This document shows positions 1 to 7,591 of a DNA stretch of 18,372 bases, piece by piece. The position numbers were made by a program, and so were the translations under genes. The stretch covers positions 1 through 18,372 of the forward strand of contig MU603141.1 in the NCBI GenBank assembly GCA_025201865.1, written 5' to 3'. How positions within the stretch are numbered: position 1 is the stretch's first letter; each line of letters starts with the position of its first letter. Under the pieces are notes generated by a model that had not been told where the DNA came from, made no database searches, and saw only the letters and a program-made list of their open reading frames with translations. The DNA comes from Ramicandelaber brevisporus. Taxonomy: Eukaryota; Kickxellomycota; Ramicandelaberales; Ramicandelaberaceae.

Positions 1-130
1 CCCTCCTCCCTTCTGTTCCTCTCCTCCACTCCCCCTCCTCCCCTCCTCTCCTCGCTCCTCCCATCCTCTCTCTTACTCTAAAATGTAACTTCGCAATTAA
101 ACGCACCCTGCCGTCCGCACTTAACCTCGT

Positions 131-203
131 TTACGCATACGGGTCGTCAAAGTTGTACAGCTCCTCCTCAGCCGCCGCGCTCTTTGCCCACCCGTGCTTC
201 TTC
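131..203 (-). CDS. Possible last exon of the OPT transporter gene
   Basis: On the minus strand a short frame ends with TAA at 133-131 and encodes an acidic, aromatic tail ending DDPYA. If a donor GTAAAA at 392, overlapping the transporter's stop codon, joined an acceptor ending at 204, the frame would continue in phase. The lysine-rich end NKNK would then run into KKHGWAK and the tail, through a 189-nt intron. Against this, the acceptor would be GAG, which is rare, and no homologue could be checked. It may equally be 3' UTR sequence that is open by chance. Confidence 0.25.
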
Positions 204-300
204 CTCATCGCAGCCACAATTATACAAAACTTAAGGGATTAAATTGTATTGATAACAAGTAGGAAATTGCGTGTGTGTGTCAATGTGTTTGCGTGTGAAT

Positions 301-330
301 GTGTTAATGTGTGTTAATGTGTGTTAATGT
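301..330. repeat. 10-bp tandem repeat, three copies
   Basis: The unit GTGTTAATGT occurs three times in perfect tandem, inside a wider GT-rich stretch at about 270-345. It lies in the 3' flank of the transporter gene. No function is evident. Confidence 0.85.
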
Positions 331-388
331 GTGAGTTGATGTGGAATGAAGGACAGAAAATAGTTGATGTAACTAACTTACGTGGTTT

Positions 389-2926
389 TTACTTGTTCTT
401 ATTCTTGGCTTTTGGATCAAACTTGCAAATTTGACTGTTGCCTGCCCAATTGTCCGGTAGATTGCCCGCAGTCTGTATCACAGCAAACACCGCCATTCCC
501 GATATGATCGTGCCTGCATCCAATCCTGCGGAGATACAAAACGCATACCGCTCCCACAAACTCGGCCGGAATCTCTTCAAGTAATAGTTGAACAGTAGAC
601 CCACAAGCAGCCACGGCAGGAAACTAGACGGCGGAATACCCGTAAAGTTGTTGGTTGCTGACAGCATGACTGGAATGTGGATGCTGTGCAGCCAGTGGTT
701 GGAGGAATAGCGCTGCAGGATGTAGATGGGAATGGGCAGAAGCAGACCAATCCAGAACCCATGGAACAAGACGCCGTATTCCTGATCCAGGAACGACCGC
801 TGTGGGGCCACAGCTCCCCACAGGATGGACGCTGTGTAAAACAACCGCGCGGAATTACAGTTCCACTGAGGATCCTCGCCTTCTTGCCGACATACATCTG
901 GAACGACGCTCATCATTATCCGGAATGCGACGAGTTGGATCAATCCCGCAAGAACCGTACCAAACGACTGCACGATGAACATGTGCCTTGGCGGAATCTT
1001 CATGTAGTGACCAAGCTTCAGATCCGAAACCAGCGCCAGCGCCTGTGCCATTGTGATGTATCCATAGACTTTGAAAGTTGAGTTGGAAAGGGGGTTACCG
1101 GGCTCGATAAATCCATAAATGAGCTCGGTGATCACATTCAGACCAGGCTGCTGGTTGGTTACAGCTTGGACAATGCCCACTGGAATGATGAAGATGAGCG
1201 GAATGCACATTGCAAACAGCATCATGTACCACCGGATCGCAAACATATCATGCCACACTTCGCAGATCATAATGGCCAGACCAAGAGATACAAAGTACAT
1301 GGAGGCGTACCACCACACTGGAACTTCTTGGTACTTGCGCATCAGCTTCATGTGGATGTCGGCGGGCTGGTTCTTGGCGTCAAACAAACGCGCGCGGATT
1401 TCCTGGCCATGGTACAGTGCAGTGTAGCTGATGAGGCTGGAAAGAATGGCAAAACTGCCAAAGTACATGATGGCAACAGCAATTGGCAGTCTGACGGGAC
1501 CAACGCTTTTATACAAATCTGGGTCGAATCTGATGGTCTCATTGTTCATCACATCAAATGCCTGGAATTCGCTGCCATTGGTGTAGTAAATCTTGGACGA
1601 GTTTACGGGGAAATCCTGCAGCCTCCAAGTATTGCTGAAGAAGAGAGCAGGTGCAATGACCCAGTACAGAATAACAAATCCGGCAAAGATGTTGGCAATG
1701 GCCCAAATTGGAGACACAATCGGAGAGCCCAAATAGCTGTTTGCAATGACATTCCAGTCAATGGTGATATTGAGCAATGCAAAGCCCTTGTATCCATCAA
1801 ACAAATTCTGGAAAAGCTTCGAGTCGCGATTAATGTAACATAGCAGAGCCAAGTTGCTGAGGATTTTGATCAAATAGCCAGGAACCCAGTACCAAATAAA
1901 TGACAGCCCAAACACAGACCAGAACATCTTTGTACGAGAGATCCCGGTCCAGTTTGACTGTTCATGGAAAGTGCGATACATGACAATTGACGCCAAATTA
2001 GCTGGCCAAATCATTGATGCCGGATAAATGAGCAGCTGTCGACAGATTCCAGCCAGGCCATATCCAACCATTTGAGATGTGATTATGACCAGCAGAGATG
2101 GCCAGAAATCAGGCACCTTGTGATGAACATCGTAAAACAGTGCCCTAATAGCCACAACATCCAGTCCATATGCTGGATAAATAGCTGCAGAGCCCATGAT
2201 TGTGATCAGCGCATGCTCCTTGATAGTGAACGAGCCAGGGTTGAACGACCACTTGTATCCAAATGTTTGATATTGTGTCTTAGGCAGTGAGTATGCCATA
2301 AACGTGCCAAATGGATAGCTAGCAATCTGAATAACCAGAGTGCCAATCATTATGGGAACAGTGCGCAGCCACATGACTTGGTTGGCAAATGCCAAAACGA
2401 TAGTTCCAATGATACCAATGGCCCACACTCTGAATGTCAGCGACGGCATGCTCGGATCGTCTGTGTTTGACACCGCTGCTCTAACTTCAAAGTATGGAGA
2501 ATCCTCTTCTTCTTCGGCCGGTATCCATGGATCGAAATACTCGTACAGCTCAAGATCATGATAGCTCTTTTGATCAATTTTGCTGTCGTCAGCTACCATT
2601 GCCATGGCCATTGCGGCAACTGAGGCTGAGGCTGATGCAGCTACCGATGGAGACATTGACGCAGTGACCATGTGCATTTGGTTTGATGTGGATGGATGCC
2701 TGTGATGAAGGTGCTGCTGCGGTTGCTGCTGCTGCTGGTGTTGTTGCTGTTGTAGTGGCGGTGGTGATGATGGTTGGCTGTGTGCATACGAGTCGTATTG
2801 GTGCTGGTAGTGGGAGGTGCTCCGTAGACTGAGGCCGTCAGATTCGTCCATCCTTAATGTCGAGTCGTTTGTGTAAATTGGCGTTGCTGAGCCGTAAGTG
2901 TTGTATGGTGTGCTGTATACTGTCAT
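389..2926 (-). CDS. Oligopeptide transporter, OPT family (peptide clade)
   Basis: Proton-coupled uptake of small peptides across the plasma membrane is the known role of this family. The 845-residue protein has a hydrophilic N-terminus of about 165 residues, with a Gln/His-rich stretch near 58-77, followed by many hydrophobic segments from about 166 to 820. Family signatures are WSFNPGSFTIKEH (about 226-238), SYPFGTFMAYSLP (203-215), a DLKLGHYMKIPPRHMF block (about 635-650) and NWAGN near the C-terminus. GNPLSN in place of the usual GRPIA-type motif is a local variation. A large loop near 432-475 has several N-glycosylation sequons. The ATG at 2926 was chosen because the frame extends 12 codons upstream only to a TTG. 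Length fits the family. The C-terminus is short and may continue through a terminal intron. The family call is secure, the exact substrate is not. Confidence 0.95.
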   Translation of the reverse strand: MTVYSTPYNTYGSATPIYTNDSTLRMDESDGLSLRSTSHYQHQYDSYAHSQPSSPPPLQQQQHQQQQQPQQHLHHRHPSTSNQMHMVTASMSPSVAASASASVAAMAMAMVADDSKIDQKSYHDLELYEYFDPWIPAEEEEDSPYFEVRAAVSNTDDPSMPSLTFRVWAIGIIGTIVLAFANQVMWLRTVPIMIGTLVIQIASYPFGTFMAYSLPKTQYQTFGYKWSFNPGSFTIKEHALITIMGSAAIYPAYGLDVVAIRALFYDVHHKVPDFWPSLLVIITSQMVGYGLAGICRQLLIYPASMIWPANLASIVMYRTFHEQSNWTGISRTKMFWSVFGLSFIWYWVPGYLIKILSNLALLCYINRDSKLFQNLFDGYKGFALLNITIDWNVIANSYLGSPIVSPIWAIANIFAGFVILYWVIAPALFFSNTWRLQDFPVNSSKIYYTNGSEFQAFDVMNNETIRFDPDLYKSVGPVRLPIAVAIMYFGSFAILSSLISYTALYHGQEIRARLFDAKNQPADIHMKLMRKYQEVPVWWYASMYFVSLGLAIMICEVWHDMFAIRWYMMLFAMCIPLIFIIPVGIVQAVTNQQPGLNVITELIYGFIEPGNPLSNSTFKVYGYITMAQALALVSDLKLGHYMKIPPRHMFIVQSFGTVLAGLIQLVAFRIMMSVVPDVCRQEGEDPQWNCNSARLFYTASILWGAVAPQRSFLDQEYGVLFHGFWIGLLLPIPIYILQRYSSNHWLHSIHIPVMLSATNNFTGIPPSSFLPWLLVGLLFNYYLKRFRPSLWERYAFCISAGLDAGTIISGMAVFAVIQTAGNLPDNWAGNSQICKFDPKAKNKNK

Positions 2927-2983
2927 CTGAGATGTATGATTGCGCGCTTCCAGAGCGCACAATAGATGGAAAGAAAAGTCGCG

Positions 2984-3034
2984 AGATAGTGTGGATGTTT
3001 CTGCACCGGATGGATTGACTTGGCAAGATTATCG
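2984..3034. promoter_or_regulatory. Paired GATA-type motifs upstream of OPT
   Basis: AGATAG at 2984-2989 (plus) and CGATAA on the minus strand at 3034-3029 both match HGATAR, the site of fungal nitrogen-regulatory GATA factors. They lie about 58-108 bp upstream of the transporter ATG. Peptide transporters are often under nitrogen control in fungi. The motif is short and common, so this is only suggestive. Confidence 0.25.
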
Positions 3035-3444
3035 ACACAATGTACAAGGCGACTGCTGTAGGCTGTAAGGAAAGAAAAGAAAGGTGGTGTAGTTTGTGAT
3101 GTTGCTCGATTGAAGGGATTGAAGGGATTGATCAATGCGTGAAGCGAAGAAGGAGGTCGGAGTCGCTCCTATTTAATGATACACAGAAACACTGGCCGAC
3201 TGGCAAAGCTGAAGGAAGAGGAAGTGGAGGAGGAAGAAGGAAAGTGGGCAGATGAACACTTCAGGAGGTTGTAGATCGCAGAGTTGACAAAGTTTGAAGC
3301 AGACGACGAAAGCACACGCGCCTTTTTTGATGCTTGTTTATCGCCCAACCTGTCAGTGGTGTCCCAGTGTCGCTGTTCTCCGCTGTCGTTACTCGAGGTG
3401 AGACGGGCTGAAGGCAGGCAGGCAAACAGGCAGTGAGTGAGTTC

Positions 3445-3480
3445 AAAAAGAAAAGAAAGAAAAGAAAGAAATAAAGAAAA
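3445..3480. repeat. AAAG-type purine repeat
   Basis: Irregular AAAG/AAAAG units on the plus strand make a pure purine tract. On the minus strand, the OPT sense strand, it reads as a pyrimidine tract of the kind common upstream of fungal genes. Confidence 0.75.
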
Positions 3481-3509
3481 GGTTGAGTATGAGGAAGCTG
3501 CCAACTCTG

Positions 3510-3537
3510 GAGAGAGAGAACTCGAGAGAGAGAGAGA
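3510..3537. repeat. GA dinucleotide repeat
   Basis: GAGAGAGA runs on both sides of a short CTCGAG palindrome. It lies in the OPT upstream region. Confidence 0.8.
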
Positions 3538-3806
3538 TGACCAAGTATAAACTTTTGTGAACACCGGGACCACAGAATCCTGCGACAAATTCTCCGCGAG
3601 CGCTGATTGGTTTGAAGGCTAAGCTGCCAAAAGGTAACTATGGTACCACTATGAATGTCTGCGGCGCACAATGAAGGGCGGAGCTGGTGATGTAGAATGG
3701 TGAGCAGTGAATGTGGTACGAAGAACGGGATCGAGAGCAGCGATCGAAGGATGGATACAAAGAAAAGAAAGAAAAAAGATGGTGCTCGACGAATGATAAT
3801 GATGCC

Positions 3807-3834
3807 AAGTGTCAAAAGTGAAGTGTCAAAAGTG
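3807..3834. repeat. 14-bp tandem duplication
   Basis: AAGTGTCAAAAGTG occurs twice back to back (3807-3820 and 3821-3834), followed by the start of a third copy, AAGTG. It lies mid-way in the divergent intergenic region. Confidence 0.85.
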
Positions 3835-3900
3835 AAGTGGAGTGTTTGTGTTTGTGAGTATGCGAGCGCTAATAAGAAAGAAAGAAAAGCTGCTGCTGCA

Positions 3901-3927
3901 ATAACAACAATAACAACAATAACAACA
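3901..3927. repeat. 9-bp tandem repeat, three copies
   Basis: ATAACAACA occurs three times in perfect tandem in non-coding sequence. Confidence 0.85.
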
Positions 3928-4505
3928 AATATGTGATCGAATAAGGATTAAAAAAAAAACAATGGTAGAGTAAGGAAAACGGGGCAGGAAGGCAGTCAAC
4001 TCAAGCAAAACAATGGAGCTGAATTATGGAGGAAAGTGACTTATTTGCGAATCGAAGTAAGCAAAGGCTGCTTGCCGTCAATAGAAATCGTTGTGGAGCG
4101 AAGCAGGAAAAAAAGCCAAAAGTGACAGGATAGCAAAAAAAGCAAGCAGTTTCGAAGTGGAAGTTGACGCTGAAGTTGGTGGAACATGCACAGACCGAGG
4201 TGCATTCTGTATAACTCGGATCGGGTCACCACCACTGCTTTTTACAAGACAGAGGTGAATATTGGCAGTGCCAAGTCATGTGAGAGATGGATGGGAGTAC
4301 GCAAATAGAGAAAGCTGTGGGTGGGTTGGTGGGTGGCTCGCATTTACTCGTATCCCATCTGGTGGCACAAGACGTAACTCAGTGCAATTAATGAATGACA
4401 TCAACCGATATTGGAAGTATTGAGATGCAGTTACAGTTACAGTTGCAGTCGTGGTCGTCGCTCACCCAAATGCTGCTGTAAATGCCATTGAGCGAGTGTG
4501 AGCGG

Positions 4506-4545
4506 TAAAATATATTTCTCTCTCCTCTCCTCTCTTTCCTTCCAG
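4506..4545 (+). promoter_or_regulatory. TATA-like element and CT tract before the Whi3-like gene
   Basis: An A/T element (TAAAATATATTT, 4506-4517) is followed directly by a CT-rich run to about 4545, roughly 265-300 bp before the ATG at 4809. A TATA-like box followed by a pyrimidine tract is a common core-promoter layout in fungi. The TCCAG at the end of the tract could also serve as a splice acceptor for a 5' UTR intron. Confidence 0.35.
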
Positions 4546-4622
4546 TTGTTCTGCTGGCTGTGCAAGCCTCTCTCGCCCAGTGATTTTGTGCTTCCGCATC
4601 CTCTCCTTCTGAAGCAAACTTC

Positions 4623-4643
4623 AAACTGCAAACTGCAAACTGC
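4623..4643. repeat. 7-bp tandem repeat, three copies
   Basis: AAACTGC occurs three times in tandem in the probable 5' leader of the Whi3-like gene. Confidence 0.75.
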
Positions 4644-4808
4644 AACTGCATCAACTGCCGCTCCATCGCTGTTGGGTCCCTTTCACCATCACCTCGTACG
4701 AGCCCTTCTTCCTCTTCACCTCTTCACCTCCTTTTATTTGCCCTTTCTCCCCCACCCTTCTTGCACTGTGCACCTCCGGCATAGCGACACTGCATACATA
4801 CACTGCAA

Positions 4809-6371
4809 ATGAACAGCTACAACGGCGGCAACCAGGTGGCCCAAGACCAGGACGTAACCACCATCTTCGTCGTCGGCTTCCCGAGCGACTACAAGGAGCG
4901 CGAGTTCCTTAACATGTTCCACCTCGCGCCAGGCTTTGAGGTGGCCTCGTTCAAGCCAGCTCAGCAGGACGCTGACGAGTCTACCTCTGCCCCAGACTCT
5001 CCTGAGTCGCTGGACGATAAGAACATCAGCGACACCGCCAGCTTGAAGAGCCAGCCGCCGGATGACGAGCCGTTTTCTGCATCGAGCAAGAGCACCACTG
5101 CAGGCAAGGAGCAGCGCGATCGTGACTATCGCAAGATTTCCATTGGATTTGCGCGCTTCCGCACCAAGATCGAGGCTATCCATGCCCGCGACGCCTTGAA
5201 TGGCAAAGTCATTGATTCTGAGAGTGGACATACTCTCAAAGTTGAGCTGGCCAAGAAGAATCTGCGCATTGGTCGTAACGCCACCGCCGGCGGAAATGTC
5301 AACGCGACTGCTATGGCTCCGACTCCATCCATTGTGTACGGCGTTCCTCCTCCTCCACCCAGCAATGGCATGCCCACTGCTGGCGGCATGATTGGTGGTA
5401 GCGGCATGGATCTCGGCAATGCCTTCAGCATCCCAACACCATCCGCTGGCACCGGCATGAACCTTCGTCCAGGTGCTGACCGCAATGTCACCACCGGTCG
5501 CTCCGTTCTGGGCAATCCAATCATGCCTGTGCGCCGCGGCCCAATCGGTGGACCGATCGGCTCTGCACCAGTTGCTAACAACCGTGTTGCTGCTACCATG
5601 TCTCCACCATCGTACCAGCACAATGAGTATCCACAGGTTAACACCGAGGCTATCGCTGCCGCCGCGGCTGCTGCGGCTGCGGCCGCTGCTGCATCAAGCG
5701 GTGTTGCAATCGACCCAGTGATGATTGGACAGCAGTTTGCATCCATGCGCATGCAGTCAACTGGCACATTCCACAATGGCAGCAGCAACATGACCCCATC
5801 CCCATTCCAGCCAACCAACATGATCCAGACTCGCTCAATGAACGTCAACGACCAGAATCCACCATGCAACACTTTGTACGTTGGCAATCTTGCACAGGAT
5901 ACGCAGGAAGATGAGCTCCGTGGCATCTTCACCAAGGCTCCAGGCTTCCGCCGTCTTGTGTTCCGCCCAAAGCCAAACACCGGCCCAATGTGCTTCGTTG
6001 AGTTTGAGAGCGTTTATTTTGCCACGCAGGCTCTGCGCAATTTGGATGACCACATGCTGTCCAACTCCAAGTCTCAAGGTGTTCGTCTGAGCTACTCCAA
6101 GAACCCACTCGGCCAGCGTGCCACCCAGGTTCCCCCTGCATCTTACCAAGCTCAGCAGCAACAGCAACAGACTCAGCAGCAGCCGGCTCCGGTCGATACC
6201 TCATCCACTGCTGCTCCTCAGCCAAACACCGGTTTGCCATCAGGTTCTGTATCGCCAACCAACGGATCGAGCCAACGTATCTCGCCACAGCACAAGCCAT
6301 TGTTCAACCCACCGAACAGCAACCGCACTCCAGTCACGATCAAGGCCCCACCAACCAAGGCATCCGAGTAA
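4809..6371 (+). CDS. WHI3: Whi3/Scw1-like RNA-binding protein with two RRM domains
   Basis: Relatives bind specific mRNAs in the cytoplasm. Yeast Whi3 sequesters the G1 cyclin CLN3 mRNA, and fission yeast Scw1 affects the cell wall and septation. The 520-residue protein has a split N-terminal RRM at about 16-151: TIFVVGFP, then a roughly 55-residue acidic Ser-rich insert, then IGFARFRTKIEAIHARDAL. A canonical C-terminal RRM lies at about 353-433, with NTLYVGNLA as RNP2, MCFVEFES as the RNP1 region, and the family hallmark SKNPLGQR straight after it. Between them is a Pro/Gly/Met-rich linker with a 14-Ala run near 282-295. A short Gln stretch (448-458) follows RRM2. The ATG at 4809 is the first in a frame that runs straight to TAA. 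Scw1 is the other natural name. The split first RRM is, as I recall, also seen in filamentous fungal relatives. Confidence 0.9.
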   Translation: MNSYNGGNQVAQDQDVTTIFVVGFPSDYKEREFLNMFHLAPGFEVASFKPAQQDADESTSAPDSPESLDDKNISDTASLKSQPPDDEPFSASSKSTTAGKEQRDRDYRKISIGFARFRTKIEAIHARDALNGKVIDSESGHTLKVELAKKNLRIGRNATAGGNVNATAMAPTPSIVYGVPPPPPSNGMPTAGGMIGGSGMDLGNAFSIPTPSAGTGMNLRPGADRNVTTGRSVLGNPIMPVRRGPIGGPIGSAPVANNRVAATMSPPSYQHNEYPQVNTEAIAAAAAAAAAAAAASSGVAIDPVMIGQQFASMRMQSTGTFHNGSSNMTPSPFQPTNMIQTRSMNVNDQNPPCNTLYVGNLAQDTQEDELRGIFTKAPGFRRLVFRPKPNTGPMCFVEFESVYFATQALRNLDDHMLSNSKSQGVRLSYSKNPLGQRATQVPPASYQAQQQQQQTQQQPAPVDTSSTAAPQPNTGLPSGSVSPTNGSSQRISPQHKPLFNPPNSNRTPVTIKAPPTKASE

Positions 6372-6498
6372 ATATCATCTAATACCGTTTGGCACATTTA
6401 TTTTTTTGCATCGCTCAGAAGCTCATCCTTGCACCTTTTTTTTTAAACTTTCTTCGTCCTGGTTGAATTAGTAGCTCACTATTTAATTGTTTAATTGT
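6372..6498. other. Convergent 3' region between WHI3-like and TAN1
   Basis: This 127-bp spacer separates two genes whose ends face each other. It is rich in T tracts on the plus strand and has TTTAATTG-type repeats at 6482-6503 that run into the TAN1 stop codon. A TGCAT, the known core of Whi3 target sites, occurs once at 6407-6411. No AATAAA is present, so transcript ends cannot be placed. Confidence 0.6.
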
Positions 6499-7515
6499 TT
6501 AATCGTTATTATCATTGGAGTCAGCGGCCTGTTTAGCGTCGCTTGAGGATGCCTTGCTAAACAGCATCTGCATGTTGTACCGCTGATAATTATTGTAGTT
6601 TGTCAAAACAGAGATTCCGCACACTCCCTTGAATACCTCAACAATGATGGCGTAGTCAGGGTCAATCAGATCCACCTGGGCATGGCTCGGCACAGCGCGA
6701 GCAATCGCCTTGATGAGCTCGTCCCGATTAACCGTCGTATTGAGTCGAATCTTCGGCATCACTTTGTACGTCTTTGGCTTCACCTCTGCATCCTCCCCGC
6801 TGCTGCCTTCTGGAGCCTCGCTTGGCTTGATAGCCTCGCTAAGATACTGCTTCGCCATTGTAGAAATTGCCTCGATATCCGCGTTGCACGAAAACGCCAA
6901 TGGGTGAACTCGCTCGGTCACTCTTGTATTCTTTTGGCCGTTATTGAGGATGTCAGCCATGATTGCTGTTGTGATCTGAACTGGGTCGACTGGTGCACGA
7001 GTTCGAATGAAGAGCATGCAGTCAGCCATCTTTGGGAACACTTCGACTAGTCCGTTGGAGCCAGATGCGGTGCCTTTACCACGCTGGAGCTGTTGCATTT
7101 GCTTTGATTCCTTTTGATCGTGTTCTTGGAGTTCAGCAAGCTCTCGGGCAATGGCATCCTCAATCGATTCCACCGGCTTTTCAGTGGCATCTTCTACTGT
7201 AGAAACAACTGCCGATGGCGTCTCTTCGGATGATGACTCTGGGATAGACTCATTCGCAGATTCTGCAGCCGCCGCTTCTGTTACTGATGATGATGTCGCT
7301 GATGAAGCTGCTGTTTTATCGTTCGATGCATTTGGATACAGCTTGGCAACGTAGTCGTTCAGCAAGCCAAGCATCTCTTTGGCGCACTGTTGTTCACGAC
7401 CGCGGACGCACGACACCATCAGTCCTCGCATACCCGGCACAAGCGTACCGTAGGATGACTGCTGCCAGCGAACCTTCTTCTTGCCAGCTTGCTCAGATCC
7501 ACTGGATCGCTTCAT
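6499..7515 (-). CDS. TAN1: tRNA acetylation adaptor TAN1 (THUMP domain)
   Basis: TAN1/THUMPD1 binds tRNA and brings it to the acetyltransferase Kre33/NAT10 to make N4-acetylcytidine at position 12 of tRNA-Ser and tRNA-Leu. The 338-residue protein begins with a basic stretch and the conserved LVPGMRGLMVSCVRGRE (about 25-41), followed by CAKEMLGLLNDY. A low-complexity Ser/Glu/Ala insert spans about 60-150. The THUMP fold covers about 155-305, with VEVFPKMADCMLFIRTR (157-173), RVHPLAF (202-208), YKVMPKIRLNTTVNRDELI (about 250-268) and the typical end IVEVFKGVCGISVL. It is somewhat longer than yeast Tan1 because of the insert. The ATG at 7515 has a purine at -3. It lies head to head with SEN2. 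Confidence 0.9.
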   Translation of the reverse strand: MKRSSGSEQAGKKKVRWQQSSYGTLVPGMRGLMVSCVRGREQQCAKEMLGLLNDYVAKLYPNASNDKTAASSATSSSVTEAAAAESANESIPESSSEETPSAVVSTVEDATEKPVESIEDAIARELAELQEHDQKESKQMQQLQRGKGTASGSNGLVEVFPKMADCMLFIRTRAPVDPVQITTAIMADILNNGQKNTRVTERVHPLAFSCNADIEAISTMAKQYLSEAIKPSEAPEGSSGEDAEVKPKTYKVMPKIRLNTTVNRDELIKAIARAVPSHAQVDLIDPDYAIIVEVFKGVCGISVLTNYNNYQRYNMQMLFSKASSSDAKQAADSNDNND

Positions 7516-7538
7516 TGCTTGCTTGCTTGCTTGCTTGC
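7515..7538. repeat. TTGC tandem repeat, six copies
   Basis: Six perfect TTGC units begin at the TAN1 start codon and fill a third of the 76-bp spacer shared with SEN2. They fall in the probable 5' leader of TAN1. Confidence 0.85.
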
Positions 7539-7591
7539 TCGCTTTCTTTTTTTACTTCTTTTTTTGCAATTATTCTCGAGCTAATCAAGCG
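7516..7591. promoter_or_regulatory. Shared divergent promoter of TAN1 and SEN2
   Basis: Only 76 bp separate the two ATGs. The spacer has the TTGC repeat, a T/C-rich run (about 7542-7565) and an A/T patch. No clear TATA box is seen. Both core promoters must overlap here or extend into the opposite coding region, so the 5' leaders must be very short or the two transcripts must overlap. Confidence 0.7.

Larger units (their letters stand above)
1..388. other. Intergenic region downstream of the OPT gene
   Basis: No complete gene is visible. Bases 1-75 are almost pure C and T. A 25-codon open frame lies on the minus strand at 131-208 and could be a last exon of the transporter gene (separate entry). 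Bases 270-345 are rich in GT with short tandem repeats. The minus strand has a consensus-like splice donor, GTAAGT, at 381-376, just past the transporter stop codon. This stretch is most simply the 3' flank of the OPT gene. Confidence 0.6.
2927..4808. other. Divergent intergenic region between OPT and Whi3-like genes
   Basis: This 1.9-kb stretch should hold both promoters. The open frames here either lack an ATG (for example minus 3815-3261 and 3588-3169 begin at TTG) or are low in complexity (plus 3697-3936), so I call no gene. On the OPT side the minus strand is pyrimidine-rich, with GATA-type motifs at 2984-2989 and 3029-3034. Simple repeats are frequent (separate entries). On the Whi3 side there is an A/T element near 4506-4517 followed by a CT tract. 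Confidence 0.7.

Noticed and set aside
1166-1843. 225-codon plus-strand frame opposite the OPT gene
   Set aside because: Antisense shadow of a clear transporter gene; no domain visible.
3261-3815. 184-codon minus-strand frame in the OPT upstream region
   Set aside because: Begins at TTG, is full of Phe/Leu/Ser from purine-repeat complement, and resembles no protein; more likely leader or promoter sequence.
3697-3936. 79-codon plus-strand ATG frame in the divergent intergenic region
   Set aside because: Composed of Lys runs and an Ile-Thr-Thr repeat that come from simple repeats; no support as a gene.
5126-5980. Long open frame on the minus strand (284 codons) opposite the Whi3-like gene, and another at 4734-5621
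   Set aside because: They are opposite a well-supported gene, have no recognisable domain, and contain Ala/Gly/Pro runs that mirror the sense codons.
6369-6422. Possible terminal intron in the Whi3-like gene (GTAAAT at the stop codon, CTAAT branch-like site, CAG acceptor)
   Set aside because: The extension would be only a few residues and mostly Phe from a T tract; the existing stop is a better end.
7481-7591. N-terminal extension of SEN2 from a TTG at 7481
   Set aside because: It would overlap the TAN1 start, needs a non-ATG start, and encodes Cys/Leu/Phe runs from the TTGC and T repeats.
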